Assembly: GCF_001730685.1 (NCBI RefSeq)
Contig: NZ_MDJR01000001.1
Location: 434,001 to 498,000, forward strand
DNA length: 64,000 nucleotides
Direction: 5' to 3'
Origin: Caloranaerobacter ferrireducens
GTDB taxonomy: Bacteria; Bacillota; Clostridia; Tissierellales; Thermohalobacteraceae
Shown here: positions 8,098-17,871 of the stretch, in pieces
Layout: the number at the start of each line of letters is the position of its first letter
How positions within the stretch are numbered: position 1 is the stretch's first letter
The notes under the pieces: model-generated
The model's database searches: none
What the model was told of the DNA's origin: nothing
What the model saw: the letters and a program-made list of their open reading frames with translations, nothing else
Made by a program: the position numbers and the translations under genes

Positions 8098-8613
8098 GTG
8101 AGTAAAGTGAATAATATAAAAAAGGTTATTTTTTTATCGTTATTAGTAGCATTAGGACTTGCACTAAGTATACTTGAATCTTTCATACCATTACCTTTTA
8201 TAGCGCCTGGAGCAAAATTAGGTTTAGCCAATATTGTAATTTTATCTACTTTAATTATTTTTGGGTTTAAAGAAGCTTTGACAGTAGCAATACTAAGAAG
8301 TATAACATTCAGTTTAGCAACTGGAAGTATTACAGGTTTATTTTATAGTTTAGCTGGAAGCCTTCTAAGCTTAGTTGCAATGTATTTTGTATATAGATTT
8401 TTATCAAGGATGTTTAGCGTTATAGGTATAAGTATTATAGGAGCTGTTTTTCATAATATAGGTCAAATAAGTGTTGCGAGTATTATAATGGAGAATATTA
8501 AGATATTTTCGTATTTACCAGTTATGAATTTAGTTAGCTTATTTACTGGATATTTTGTAGGTTTAAGTACTCTTTATGCGACAAAACATTTAAAAAAAAT
8601 ATTTAATTTATGA
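8098..8613 (+). CDS. Gx transporter family protein (heptaprenyl diphosphate synthase component I-like)
   Basis: A 171-residue hydrophobic protein with five to six membrane segments. LESFIPLPFIAPGAKLGLAN is the signature of the family annotated as Gx transporter or heptaprenyl diphosphate synthase component I; by fold it resembles the substrate-binding subunits of ECF transporters. The paired NusG-II protein upstream is its usual neighbour. The start is uncertain between GTG 8098 and GTG 8107; neither has a strong ribosome-binding site. The substrate is unknown. Confidence 0.8.
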   Translation: MSKVNNIKKVIFLSLLVALGLALSILESFIPLPFIAPGAKLGLANIVILSTLIIFGFKEALTVAILRSITFSLATGSITGLFYSLAGSLLSLVAMYFVYRFLSRMFSVIGISIIGAVFHNIGQISVASIIMENIKIFSYLPVMNLVSLFTGYFVGLSTLYATKHLKKIFNL

Positions 8614-8631
8614 TTTCTAAGGAGGGTTATA

Positions 8632-8883
8632 ATGAGAGCAAGAACTAGAAATCCCTGGATTTTATTTTTATTATTAATTACGGGGATTGTAATTGGTGGG
8701 ATAATTGGAGATTTACTAAGTGATAAGGTACCTTTATTGGCGTATAATTATGCAATAGGATTAAAATCTCCAATACATTTAGACCTAAAAGTGATCAACT
8801 TAACTTTTGGTCTAGCTATAGACGTTAGTGTTGCAAGTGTAATTGGTTTGATAATTTCAGTATTTATATACAGAAAATTATAG
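8632..8883 (+). CDS. DUF4321 small membrane protein
   Basis: An 83-residue protein with two membrane segments (about residues 10-28 and 58-80) and the pattern NPWILFLLLITGIVIGGIIG followed by a short loop. This matches the DUF4321 family, small clostridial membrane proteins usually encoded just before maf, as seen here. ATG 8632 has AAGGAGGG upstream. No function is known. Confidence 0.8.
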   Translation: MRARTRNPWILFLLLITGIVIGGIIGDLLSDKVPLLAYNYAIGLKSPIHLDLKVINLTFGLAIDVSVASVIGLIISVFIYRKL

Positions 8884-8891
8884 GTGATAGT

Positions 8892-9476
8892 ATGAAAAAG
8901 AGGATAATCTTGGCTTCAGGTTCACCTAGAAGAAAAGAATTATTATCTAAATTTAATATTGATTTTGACATTGTGCAAAGCGATATACCAGAGTTAGTTA
9001 ATGACTTTGATGAGCCAAAGCAAACGGCAATGTCTCTAGCATTTCAGAAAGCAAATGATGTATCTCAAAAAATGGCAAATGGTGAAATAGTAATTGCAGC
9101 TGATACTATTGTTGTTTTTAAAGATAAAATCTTAGGCAAGCCACGTAATGAAAATGAAGCATTTAATATGTTATCTGAGTTAAGTGGTAAAACCCATTCT
9201 GTAATTACTGGTTTTGCTATTATCGAGGCAGGCACATATAATAAGATTATCGATTATGCTGAAACGATTGTAAAGTTTAAAGACTTGACTTCAGGTCAAA
9301 TAAAAAGATATATTAAAACAGGTGAATATTTAGACAAAGCAGGTGCTTATGCTATACAAGGCTTTGGTTCAATACTTGTAGAATGGATAAAAGGTTCCTA
9401 TTGGAATGTAGTTGGTTTACCAATATCAAAATTAGATAATGTTTTAGAAAAATATTTTGGAGTAAGACTATTATAG
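8892..9476 (+). CDS. maf: Maf family nucleoside triphosphate pyrophosphatase
   Basis: Maf hydrolyses non-canonical or certain canonical nucleoside triphosphates to monophosphates and is linked to septum regulation. The protein (194 residues, normal length) starts with ILASGSPRRKELL, the substrate-binding signature, and has AADTIVVF with the catalytic-base aspartate region and GKPRNENEAFNMLSELSGKTH. It lies directly before radC and mreBCD, the same order as in Bacillus and many Clostridia. Confidence 0.95.
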   Translation: MKKRIILASGSPRRKELLSKFNIDFDIVQSDIPELVNDFDEPKQTAMSLAFQKANDVSQKMANGEIVIAADTIVVFKDKILGKPRNENEAFNMLSELSGKTHSVITGFAIIEAGTYNKIIDYAETIVKFKDLTSGQIKRYIKTGEYLDKAGAYAIQGFGSILVEWIKGSYWNVVGLPISKLDNVLEKYFGVRLL

Positions 9477-9491
9477 AATGGATTGATATAA

Positions 9492-10187
9492 ATGGGTGGA
9501 GTGGAGAACTATACCATAAAAGATTTACCAGAAGAAGAAAGACCAAGGGAAAAGTTGTTTAAATTTGGTCCTAAAGCATTATCAAATTCAGAATTATTAG
9601 CTATAATCATAAGGACAGGAAATAGGAAGTATACAGCTATTGAATTATCACAAAGAATACTTTCTATGGATAAAAGTGGATTGAGATATTTAGCTGAATT
9701 AACGTTTGAAGAGCTAACAGAGCTTAATGGAATTGGAAAATGCAAAGCAGCTCAAATAATTGCAGCGATTGAGCTTGGCAAAAGACTATCTTCTTTTAAT
9801 GCAGAAAGTAGAATAAAGGTAACCTGTCCCTATGATGTAGTTAATATTTTAATGGAAGAAATGAGATATTTAAAGAAAGAGTATTTTAAAACTATTTTGT
9901 TAGATACAAAAAATAATATAATTGCGATAGAAAATACTTCTATTGGGAGTTTGAATTCTTCAATAGTACATCCTAGAGAGGTATTTAAAGGAGCAATAAA
10001 AAGGAGTAGTGCATCAATAATTATAGTACACAATCACCCTAGTGGTGATCCAACGCCTAGTAAAGAGGATATAAATATTACCAAAAGACTTGTTGAAGGG
10101 GGAAAAATTTTAGGCATAGATTTGTTAGATCACATCATTATTGGGGATGGAAAATACGTAAGTTTAAAAGAGAAAAACATAATATAA
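9492..10187 (+). CDS. radC: RadC family JAB-domain protein
   Basis: Full-length RadC (231 residues): an N-terminal helix-hairpin-helix part (LNGIGKCKAAQIIAAIELGK) and a C-terminal JAB1/MPN-like metal-binding domain with HNHPSGDPTPSKEDI. The residues needed for a zinc metallopeptidase fold are present, although the real activity of RadC is unsettled; the old role in DNA repair is doubtful. ATG 9492 is used; GTG 9501 is possible but leaves the GGTGGA too close. Confidence 0.93.
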   Translation: MGGVENYTIKDLPEEERPREKLFKFGPKALSNSELLAIIIRTGNRKYTAIELSQRILSMDKSGLRYLAELTFEELTELNGIGKCKAAQIIAAIELGKRLSSFNAESRIKVTCPYDVVNILMEEMRYLKKEYFKTILLDTKNNIIAIENTSIGSLNSSIVHPREVFKGAIKRSSASIIIVHNHPSGDPTPSKEDINITKRLVEGGKILGIDLLDHIIIGDGKYVSLKEKNII

Positions 10188-10213
10188 GATGAAATAGGGA
10201 GGAGCAAAAGACG

Positions 10214-11245
10214 ATGGGCATCTTAAATATCTTTTCAAGAGATATGGGAATAGACTTAGGAACTGCAAATACATTAGTATATGTTAAAGGAAAAGGGATA
10301 ATCATTAGAGAGCCTTCGGTTGTAGCTATTAAATCAAAAACAAATCAGGTTTTAGCTGTTGGTGAGGAAGCTAAGAGGATGATAGGTAGAACACCTGGTG
10401 ATATAGTTGCAATCAGACCAATGAAAGATGGTGTTATAGCAGATTTTGATGTTACTCAAAGTATGTTAAAGCACTTTATTAAAAAAGCTTATCCAAGACG
10501 TTCATTTGTACAGCCTAGAGTGGTAGTATGTGTACCGTCTGGAGTAACAGAGGTTGAAAAAAGAGCAGTAGAAGAAGCTGCTAGACAGGCTGGCGCTAGA
10601 GAAGCACACCTTATTGAAGAACCTATGGCAGCAGCTATTGGTGCAGGACTTCCTGTACAAGAACCAACAGGTAGCATGGTTGTAGATATTGGTGGTGGAA
10701 CTACTGAAGTTGCTATTATTTCACTTGGTGGTATAGTAACAAGTAAATCAATAAGAGTTGGTGGAGACGAATTAGATGAATCAATTATTTATTACATTAA
10801 GAAAGAATATAATTTAATGATTGGAGAAAGAACTGCTGAAGAAGTAAAAATACAGATAGGATCAGCAGATTTAAGTCCAAAAACTAAAGATAAAAAAATG
10901 AAGATAAGGGGTAGGGATTTAGTAACAGGTTTACCTAAAACTATAGAAATATGCGCAGCAGAGATTTTAACTGCTATGAAAGAACCAGTTTCAAGTATAA
11001 TTGATGCGATAAAATATACTTTAGAGAAAACCCCACCTGAACTAGCAGCTGATATTATGGAACAGGGTATTATGCTTACTGGTGGTGGTGCATTACTTGA
11101 CGGATTAGATAGATTAATAAAGAAAGAAACAGGAATGCCTGTTCATATTGCTGAGAACCCACTAGATTGCGTGGTTTTAGGAACAGGTAAAGCGCTTGAA
11201 GAAATAGAGACTTTAAGGAGAGTGTTAATTACTACAAATAGGTAA
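10214..11245 (+). CDS. mreB: Rod-shape protein MreB, actin homologue
   Basis: MreB polymerises under the membrane and directs lateral wall synthesis. The 343-residue protein has the actin-fold motifs [18 protein letters not shown] (phosphate 1), [18 protein letters not shown] (phosphate 2) and [15 protein letters not shown] (adenosine), plus the membrane-proximal N-terminus [20 protein letters not shown] precedes ATG 10214. It heads mreB-mreC-mreD-pbp2, the standard elongasome operon. Confidence 0.97.
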   Translation: MGILNIFSRDMGIDLGTANTLVYVKGKGIIIREPSVVAIKSKTNQVLAVGEEAKRMIGRTPGDIVAIRPMKDGVIADFDVTQSMLKHFIKKAYPRRSFVQPRVVVCVPSGVTEVEKRAVEEAARQAGAREAHLIEEPMAAAIGAGLPVQEPTGSMVVDIGGGTTEVAIISLGGIVTSKSIRVGGDELDESIIYYIKKEYNLMIGERTAEEVKIQIGSADLSPKTKDKKMKIRGRDLVTGLPKTIEICAAEILTAMKEPVSSIIDAIKYTLEKTPPELAADIMEQGIMLTGGGALLDGLDRLIKKETGMPVHIAENPLDCVVLGTGKALEEIETLRRVLITTNR

Positions 11246-11264
11246 TAATGGTTGGTGATGAAGT

Positions 11265-12116
11265 GTGTATAAAATGAAAAAGTATAGAAGTAGAATGATA
11301 GTGGCTTTAGTCGCTATCATTCTAATTATTATAATAGGATTAACTTCTAAAGATAGACAAAATATGACATCAATAGAAAATCTAACTGGGAAAATAGTGA
11401 CTCCAATTCAAAAATTGTTTTATACAGTTGATCAAAAAATCACTAATACAATAAAATCTGCAACTAATATATTTAAATTAAAAGAAGAAAATGAAAGAAT
11501 GAAGGCGGAAATACTAAGGCTAAAAGAAGAAAATAGAAAGATGGAAGATATTATAAGTCGTGCTGTGTACCTAAGGAATGAAGCTATTATGCTGAAAAAA
11601 TCAAAATATACTTTTATTAGAACCAAAATTATAGGTAAGGATCCAGGAAATTGGTTTGATAGATTTATAATTGATAAAGGAAGAAAAGATGGTATTAAAG
11701 AAGGCAGTATAATTATTAAAGCTGTTGAATTAGATGGAGATATTATTGAAGAAGGATTGGTCGGAAAGGTAATTGAAGTTGGTGATAATTGGTCTAAAGT
11801 TTTAGCTATAATCGATGAAGGGAGTAAAGTCAGTTTCAAAGTAATCCGTACTCAAGATGGTGGTATTTTAAATGGGAGCATAAATGGTGAAATGAGTGGA
11901 TATTTATTTGATTCTAATGCTGATATCGTAGAAGGGGACAAGCTTGTAACTTCAGGATTAGGAGAAGTTTTTATTGAAGGATTTTATATAGGGAAAATAA
12001 AAAAAGTTACAAAGAAGGAAGATGATTTAGTAAAACTAATATCAGTTGAGCCTGCTATTGATTTTAAAAAACTAAATTATGTTTATGTGATCACAGGAGT
12101 TAAAGAGTATAAGTGA
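11265..12116 (+). CDS. mreC: Rod-shape-determining protein MreC
   Basis: MreC has one N-terminal membrane helix (about residues 10-28), a coiled coil (KLKEENERMKAEILRLKEEN, about residues 68-95) and a C-terminal double beta-barrel domain containing KDPGNWFDRFIIDKG and GLVGKVIEVGDNWSKVL. It links MreB/MreD to penicillin-binding protein 2. GTG 11265 is kept because GGTGATG (11254-11260) is well placed for it; ATG 11274 is the alternative. Confidence 0.95.
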   Translation: MYKMKKYRSRMIVALVAIILIIIIGLTSKDRQNMTSIENLTGKIVTPIQKLFYTVDQKITNTIKSATNIFKLKEENERMKAEILRLKEENRKMEDIISRAVYLRNEAIMLKKSKYTFIRTKIIGKDPGNWFDRFIIDKGRKDGIKEGSIIIKAVELDGDIIEEGLVGKVIEVGDNWSKVLAIIDEGSKVSFKVIRTQDGGILNGSINGEMSGYLFDSNADIVEGDKLVTSGLGEVFIEGFYIGKIKKVTKKEDDLVKLISVEPAIDFKKLNYVYVITGVKEYK

Positions 12117-12126
12117 GGGATTAATG

Positions 12127-12618
12127 ATGCCTTTTAATATGATTTTATTAATAATTTTCAATTTTGTACTGCAAACGACTATTTTTCAACATTTAAGAGC
12201 ATTTGGTATATTACCAAATACAACTTTGATTATTTTAGTATGCATTTCCGTATTAAAGGGGAAGAAAGTAGGCTCTTTTACAGGTTTAATAGTTGGTTTT
12301 GTTCAGGATATACTTTTCTTTAATGTTATTGGAATTAATGCACTTATATATTTTACTGTAGGATATCTAATTGGATCAATTAACGATAAGATATATAAAG
12401 ATAGTTCTTTTATGCCTTTTGTGTTAACAGCTTTTTCGACTGTTTTTTATCATTTAGTATATTCTTTCTTTATGTATTTTCTAACAGTTAACTATAATTA
12501 TTTTTATTTAGTAAGGAAAATAATTTTTATTGAACTAATTTACAATAGTTTACTTTCTGTATTTATTTATAAGCTAGTTGTAAAATTACAAAAAAAACCT
12601 TCTATAAGTTTTAGATAG
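12127..12618 (+). CDS. mreD: Rod-shape-determining protein MreD
   Basis: A 163-residue hydrophobic protein with five to six membrane segments, placed between mreC and the PBP2 gene, with GLIVGFVQDILFFNVIGINA typical of MreD. Two adjacent ATG codons exist (12124 and 12127); GAGGGA at 12115-12120 is 6 bases from the second. MreD is part of the elongasome and shares its fold with ECF substrate-binding subunits. Confidence 0.93.
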   Translation: MPFNMILLIIFNFVLQTTIFQHLRAFGILPNTTLIILVCISVLKGKKVGSFTGLIVGFVQDILFFNVIGINALIYFTVGYLIGSINDKIYKDSSFMPFVLTAFSTVFYHLVYSFFMYFLTVNYNYFYLVRKIIFIELIYNSLLSVFIYKLVVKLQKKPSISFR

Positions 12619-12637
12619 AAGTGAGAAGGTGATTGAT

Positions 12638-15600
12638 TTGACATTAAAAGAAAAAATAAAAAACAGATACAATATTTTATTAATTATTCTTTCAATAGTA
12701 TTTCTTTTAGTTGCTTTTAGATTATCAACACTTACAATAGTATTAGGAGATAAATATAGAGAAATTTCTGACAATAAAAGGGTTAAGCAGATACCAATCA
12801 CAGCAGCGAGAGGAGAAATAAGAGACAGATATGGTCGATTATTAGCAGGTAATAGGCCAAGTTTTACTGTTCAAATCGTTAAGGATGAAATAAGTAAAAA
12901 TAGAAATGAAGTTGCATTAAAACTAATTAAGATTTTAGAAGAAGAGGGAGAAAATTATTCAGATGAATTTCCAATTAAACTAGATGTAATAACTTATAAA
13001 GATGATGATGAATATATTGAAAGCTCTAAAGAACCAGAAAAGGAAATTATTAAAGTTATATTAGAAAACAAATTAATTAAGGATATTATAAAGTTGTACT
13101 ATATCCATAACAGTAATGATAGTGATTTTACTGTAAGTGTTGCAGATAGAATTAAAACTATTCTAGAGAACAATGGCATAACAGTTCCTATTTTAATTAA
13201 TGTAGACAACAGTTCAAAAGAAGTTAAATTTGAATACGACAAAAAATATGACATACAAAAATGGAAAGCAGAGAACAATTTACCATTAAAACAAAATCCT
13301 GAAACAGATTTTATTTTAATAACAGAAAAAAATGAAAAGATTTTTAGTAAAGTAATAAAAAATCCAATTGTAAGAAAATTAATTTTTTCTTATCTAGATA
13401 ATAGAGGGCTAGTTGATAAGTTTGAAATACATGATTATATGTTTAAGTTTGATGAAGAGTATAAAAAGATAAAAGTTGATTTAATTAAAAACTTTGGCAA
13501 AATTACTATGAATTCAACAGCTGAAGAGGATTTTATAAATATTGTAATGGAAACATCTATAGATGAATTGATTAGTGCAGTTTTTATTAAAAACAGTAAT
13601 AAGTCAGATAAGAAACAAGAGATAATACCTGCAAAAATTTTAATAGATAATTTGAAAAATAAAGGTATTTATCTACCTATAGATATTGAAATAGATAGAG
13701 AAAAAAAAGAAGTTTCATTTAAATATACAGATGAGAAAAGTAAAAAAATATTTTGCCAAAAAGAAGAGATTAGTGAAGAATTATCACCTATAGAAGCATT
13801 AATAGAAGTTGGTAAAAAAACAGAGCTTATTAATGATTTAATAACAGATAAAGACATAAAGTACTTTGCCCAGGAAATAGTTCTTAATAATAAGATAAAT
13901 CCTAAAATCTCAGTTAAAGATTTTGAATATGTTCCTATAAGAAATAAAATAAATTGGCTTAAAAAATATAGACTACCAGAAGATAGTCAGGCTAATGATG
14001 CTTTTAATTTATTAAGAGATAAATATAAAATAAATCCAGAATTAAGTAAGTATGAAGCAAGATATATAATGATAATAATTGAACAGTTAAAAAAACAAGG
14101 ATACAGAGCATATCATCCTATTAATATTGCTTATGGTATTAAACCTAGTACAGTTTCTAAAATAGCAGAAAATAATTTAGACTTAACAGGTGTTTATGTA
14201 TCTGTTGAACCTGTTAGATACTATCCGATGGGTAGTACAGCAGCTCATATACTAGGTTATTTAGGTAAAATATCACAGAGTTATGAGATAGAGAAATATA
14301 TTAAAAAGTTAGGATATTCTCCTGATGATATTATAGGTAAAACAGGCATTGAAGAAAAATTTGAGCAATATTTAAAAGGACAGGATGGCTCTAGATATGT
14401 AGAAGTAGATGTTCTTGGTAATACTATAAAGGTTTTAAAAGAGGAAAAGGCTGTTCCAGGAAATAATGTTTATTTGACTATTGATGCTAAATTGCAGCAA
14501 GTTGCCGAAAAAGCACTTAAACAAGCGTTAGAAGAGATACAAAAAGGTGGAGAGTTCAAGAGTAAATGGGGTAATTATAATTATAGAGAGAGTTTTAAAA
14601 ATGCAACATCAGGTGCAGTAGTAGCAATAGATGTAAAGACGGGAGAAGTTCTTGCTCTAGCAAGTTATCCTGCTTATGATCCAAATTTGTTCGCAACAGG
14701 TATTACTGAAGATGATTGGGAAAGTCTAATGCCTAAACATCCTGAAGATCCTCTCGCACCTAGACCTTTATACAATATAGCTATACAAACAGCCATACAG
14801 CCTGGTTCAACGTTTAAGATGATAACAGCTTTGGCAGCTTTAGAAGCTGGAATTGATCCTAAAACAGAAATAAGAGATATGGGTTATTTAAAATTAGGTA
14901 ATCAAACTTTTGGATGTTGGATATGGAATGATAGAAGAGGTACTCATGGACTAGAAAATTTATATGATGCTATAAGAGATTCTTGTAACTATTATTTTTT
15001 TACAGTTACTTTAGGTAAAAATTTAAGAACAGGTCGGGAATTAGGAATCAAAGTAGAAATTGATGATATTTTAAGGTTAGCACAGGAATTTGGATTAAAT
15101 GATAAAACTGGAATAGAAATAGATATACCAAATGAATCTTCTGGTATAGTGCCCAATCCACAAATTAAAAGGATTGATGTTAAGAGAAGTTTAAGAAGAT
15201 TTTTAAATAACAATTTAAGAAATTATGTAAAACAAAGTAACATTTCAGAAAAAGATTTACAAAATATAATTGATACTATTGTAAGCTGGGTTGAATTAGA
15301 AGAAACTCTTACTAGAAGTGAAGTTATAGAAAATTTATCAAAATTAGGTGTAGATCCTTACAAAGTAAATGATAAAGGGATAAATATAGCAGATATTATA
15401 AAATATAGTTACCTTAATCAGGCTTCTTGGAAACAAGCAGATACTTTAAACATTGCTATTGGGCAAGGGCATAATGCGTATACACCAATTCAGATAGCTA
15501 ATTATATAGCAACACTTGCTAATGGTGGAATAAGACATAAGGTAAGTGTTATTGATAAAATAGAAACTTATAATGGAGAAATAATTGAATATAGTGATAA

Positions 15601-15973
15601 TAGAGATGATGCGTATAAGATTAAATTGAAAGATTACAGCTATTTAGATGAAGTTAAAAAAGGTATGGGGTTAGTAACTACTGAGGGTACAGCAAGGTCA
15701 ATATTTAAAAACTTTCCTATAAAAGTAGGTGGGAAAACAGGTACTGCTCAAAATAAATCTATAAATCCTGTAACAGGTAAAGAATATGACCCTTATGCAT
15801 GGTTTGTAGGGTTTGCACCTTATGATGATCCACAAATAGCTGTAGCAGTAGTAATATTCCAAGGTGGACATGGTGGTTATGCAGCACCAGTTGCTAAAGA
15901 AGTTATAGCTCAGTATCTAGGGCTAAATAATGAAGAGGAAAAATTTGAATATCATAATAAATTAGTAAGGTAG
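12638..15973 (+). CDS. mrdA: Penicillin-binding protein 2 (elongasome transpeptidase), unusually long
   Basis: Class B PBP that cross-links side-wall peptidoglycan with RodA and MreBCD. After one membrane helix (about residues 10-32) comes RGEIRDRYGRLLAGNRPSF (pedestal), and the transpeptidase domain has all three catalytic motifs: STFK in QPGSTFKMI, SCN in RDSCNYYFF, and KTG in VGGKTGTAQN. At about 1111 residues it is much longer than the usual 600-750. The extra length lies mainly between residues about 85 and 480, a lysine/glutamate-rich part of the N-terminal domain, and in an insertion of about 85 residues after PNESSGIVPNPQ. TTG 12638 fits AGAAGGTGA (12624-12632) better than GTG 12629. 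Confidence 0.93.
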   Translation: MTLKEKIKNRYNILLIILSIVFLLVAFRLSTLTIVLGDKYREISDNKRVKQIPITAARGEIRDRYGRLLAGNRPSFTVQIVKDEISKNRNEVALKLIKILEEEGENYSDEFPIKLDVITYKDDDEYIESSKEPEKEIIKVILENKLIKDIIKLYYIHNSNDSDFTVSVADRIKTILENNGITVPILINVDNSSKEVKFEYDKKYDIQKWKAENNLPLKQNPETDFILITEKNEKIFSKVIKNPIVRKLIFSYLDNRGLVDKFEIHDYMFKFDEEYKKIKVDLIKNFGKITMNSTAEEDFINIVMETSIDELISAVFIKNSNKSDKKQEIIPAKILIDNLKNKGIYLPIDIEIDREKKEVSFKYTDEKSKKIFCQKEEISEELSPIEALIEVGKKTELINDLITDKDIKYFAQEIVLNNKINPKISVKDFEYVPIRNKINWLKKYRLPEDSQANDAFNLLRDKYKINPELSKYEARYIMIIIEQLKKQGYRAYHPINIAYGIKPSTVSKIAENNLDLTGVYVSVEPVRYYPMGSTAAHILGYLGKISQSYEIEKYIKKLGYSPDDIIGKTGIEEKFEQYLKGQDGSRYVEVDVLGNTIKVLKEEKAVPGNNVYLTIDAKLQQVAEKALKQALEEIQKGGEFKSKWGNYNYRESFKNATSGAVVAIDVKTGEVLALASYPAYDPNLFATGITEDDWESLMPKHPEDPLAPRPLYNIAIQTAIQPGSTFKMITALAALEAGIDPKTEIRDMGYLKLGNQTFGCWIWNDRRGTHGLENLYDAIRDSCNYYFFTVTLGKNLRTGRELGIKVEIDDILRLAQEFGLNDKTGIEIDIPNESSGIVPNPQIKRIDVKRSLRRFLNNNLRNYVKQSNISEKDLQNIIDTIVSWVELEETLTRSEVIENLSKLGVDPYKVNDKGINIADIIKYSYLNQASWKQADTLNIAIGQGHNAYTPIQIANYIATLANGGIRHKVSVIDKIETYNGEIIEYSDNRDDAYKIKLKDYSYLDEVKKGMGLVTTEGTARSIFKNFPIKVGGKTGTAQNKSINPVTGKEYDPYAWFVGFAPYDDPQIAVAVVIFQGGHGGYAAPVAKEVIAQYLGLNNEEEKFEYHNKLVR

Positions 15974-15998
15974 TTCTGCCTTACTAATTTATTTTTTT
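15956..15998 (+). terminator. Terminator overlapping the end of the PBP2 gene
   Basis: A 15-bp perfect stem: AATAAATTAGTAAGG (15956-15970) with CCTTACTAATTTATT (15979-15993), followed by T's. The upstream arm is coding sequence and the PBP2 stop codon lies in the loop. Confidence 0.88.
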
Positions 15999-16074
15999 CT
16001 ATTAAGAAAAGAAGGATTTATAACAATTTTGAAGAATATTTTTAGTTAACAGCATTGTTGCGGAGGCGTTAGAC

Positions 16075-16722
16075 ATGGATGAAAACTTAGTAATTTTTAA
16101 AGGAAAAAAGGAAGGAATTTATATTTATATAAAAGAAGGTAACTTTCAAAACATAAAAAGACAACTAGAAGAGAAATTAGAAAAGGCTAAGGTTTTCTTT
16201 CAAGGAGGAAAAGTTAAATGTATTAAAGGAAAGAAACTTTCACCTGAGGAAAAAAAAGAGCTTACACTATTGATTCAAAATAAATATGGTATTAGTGTTG
16301 ATGAAAAACATAATCTAGAAGAAAGTGATGAGCAAATATCTGAAATTAATCTACATACGGAAAAATTCTTCGAAGGTATTAAAGAAGGTAAGACTAAATT
16401 TATCAGGGCTACAATAAGGTCTGGTCAATATGTAGAGTATGATGGAAATTTAGTTATATTAGGAGATGTAAATGCTGGTGCTGAAGTTAAAGCGAAAGGT
16501 AATATTATTATTTTAGGTGCATTAAGGGGTATTGCACATGCTGGGTGTGATGGAAACAAAGATGCAATTGTTGCAGCCTTTAGTCTGCAACCTACTCAAC
16601 TTAGAATAGCTGAAATTATAGCACGTAGTCCTGATGATGAAAAAGATAAACCTAAGTGGCCAGAGGTAGCAAGTATAAAAGATGGAAAAATGTTAATAGA
16701 ACCTTACTTAACTAAAAAATAA
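16075..16722 (+). CDS. minC: Septum site-determining protein MinC
   Basis: MinC inhibits FtsZ polymerisation away from midcell. The 215-residue protein has a variable N-terminal domain and the beta-helical C-terminal domain with RSGQYVEYDGNLVILGDVN and AKGNIIILGALRGIAHAG, the part that binds MinD. GGAGGCG precedes ATG 16075. It begins the minCDE set. Confidence 0.95.
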   Translation: MDENLVIFKGKKEGIYIYIKEGNFQNIKRQLEEKLEKAKVFFQGGKVKCIKGKKLSPEEKKELTLLIQNKYGISVDEKHNLEESDEQISEINLHTEKFFEGIKEGKTKFIRATIRSGQYVEYDGNLVILGDVNAGAEVKAKGNIIILGALRGIAHAGCDGNKDAIVAAFSLQPTQLRIAEIIARSPDDEKDKPKWPEVASIKDGKMLIEPYLTKK

Positions 16723-16742
16723 ATTAATAGGAGGCTGAAAAA

Positions 16743-17537
16743 ATGGGAGAAGTGATTGTAATAACTTCAGGTAAAGGTGGAGTTGGTAAGACTACAACAA
16801 CAGCTAATTTAGGAGCAGGACTTGTAATGAATGGAAAAAAAGTTGTTGTAGTAGATGCAGATATTGGATTGAGGAATTTAGATGTTGTTATGGGGCTTGA
16901 AAATAGAATAGTTTATGATATTGTTGATGTTGTAGAGAAAGTTTGTAGGCTAAAGCAGGGGTTAATAAAAGATAAAAGATATGATGGGCTGTATTTACTA
17001 CCAGCAGCACAGACAAAAGATAAGACAGCAGTAACTCCAGAGCAGATGCAGGAATTATGCGAAGATTTAAAAGAAATGTTTGACTATGTTTTGATAGATT
17101 GTCCTGCAGGAATAGAACAAGGTTTCCAAAATGCTATTGCTGGAGCAGATAAAGCTATTGTTGTAACAACACCAGAAATTTCAGCTGTAAGAGATGCAGA
17201 TAGAATAATAGGTCTTTTAGAAGCCAAAGGATTACATAACCCTAAACTAATTATAAATAGAATTAGACAGGATATGGTAAAAAGAGGAGATATGATGAAT
17301 ATCGACGATATGATTGACATTTTAGCAATAGAATTGCTTGGTGTTGTACCTGATGATGAAGCAATTGTTATATCTACTAATAAAGGTGAACCAGTAGTTG
17401 GTGATGAAAAAGCTTTATCTGGTAAAGCATACAGAAATATATCAAAGAGAATTCTAGGAGAAGAAGTACCATTACTAGATTTAGAAGTAGATGATGGTAT
17501 GTTGTCTAAGCTTAAGAAGTTGATATTCGGAAAATAG
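16743..17537 (+). CDS. minD: Septum site-determining ATPase MinD
   Basis: MinD is a deviant-Walker ATPase that recruits MinC to the membrane. Visible motifs: TSGKGGVGKTTTTANLGAGL (deviant Walker A with the signature lysine), VVDADIGLRNLDVVMGLEN, LIDCPAGIEQGFQNA (Walker B) and a C-terminal amphipathic tail LSKLKKLIFGK for membrane binding. Length 264 residues is standard. AGGAGG lies 8 bases before ATG 16743. Confidence 0.97.
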   Translation: MGEVIVITSGKGGVGKTTTTANLGAGLVMNGKKVVVVDADIGLRNLDVVMGLENRIVYDIVDVVEKVCRLKQGLIKDKRYDGLYLLPAAQTKDKTAVTPEQMQELCEDLKEMFDYVLIDCPAGIEQGFQNAIAGADKAIVVTTPEISAVRDADRIIGLLEAKGLHNPKLIINRIRQDMVKRGDMMNIDDMIDILAIELLGVVPDDEAIVISTNKGEPVVGDEKALSGKAYRNISKRILGEEVPLLDLEVDDGMLSKLKKLIFGK

Positions 17538-17555
17538 TAGTAAGGGGGTATTGTT

Positions 17556-17843
17556 TTGGATTTGCTAAAATTATTTGGGAAGAATGAAGTAAACAGCAAA
17601 ACGGTTGCAAAAGAGAGATTGAAGTTAGTTCTTATTCATGATAGAGCTAATGTATCTCCACGCTTTTTAGAAATGATAAAAGGTGATATAATAAGAGTGA
17701 TATCAGATTATATGGATATAGATGAAGAAGGATTAGACATTAAATTAACACGTACAAGAAGGGAAAGTGACAATTCCCCTATACCTGCTTTAGTAGCCAA
17801 CATACCAATTATAAAAATGAAGGAAAAGGCAATTGAAAAATAA
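17556..17843 (+). CDS. minE: Cell division topological specificity factor MinE
   Basis: MinE stimulates the MinD ATPase and makes MinCD oscillate. The 95-residue protein has the N-terminal membrane/anti-MinCD helix (MDLLKLFGK...[14 protein letters not shown]) and the C-terminal topological specificity domain. The start is TTG 17556 after AAGGGGG. Presence of MinE with no DivIVA in this window points to the oscillating E. coli-like form of the system, as in many Clostridia. Confidence 0.94.
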   Translation: MDLLKLFGKNEVNSKTVAKERLKLVLIHDRANVSPRFLEMIKGDIIRVISDYMDIDEEGLDIKLTRTRRESDNSPIPALVANIPIIKMKEKAIEK

Positions 17844-17871
17844 ACATAAGAAAAGAAGGGTTGGAGAACTT

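Noticed and set aside
11432-11839. 135-codon minus-strand frame opposite mreC
   Set aside because: It is the complement of the mreC coiled-coil region with a repetitive Ser/Leu/Ile composition and no start signals.
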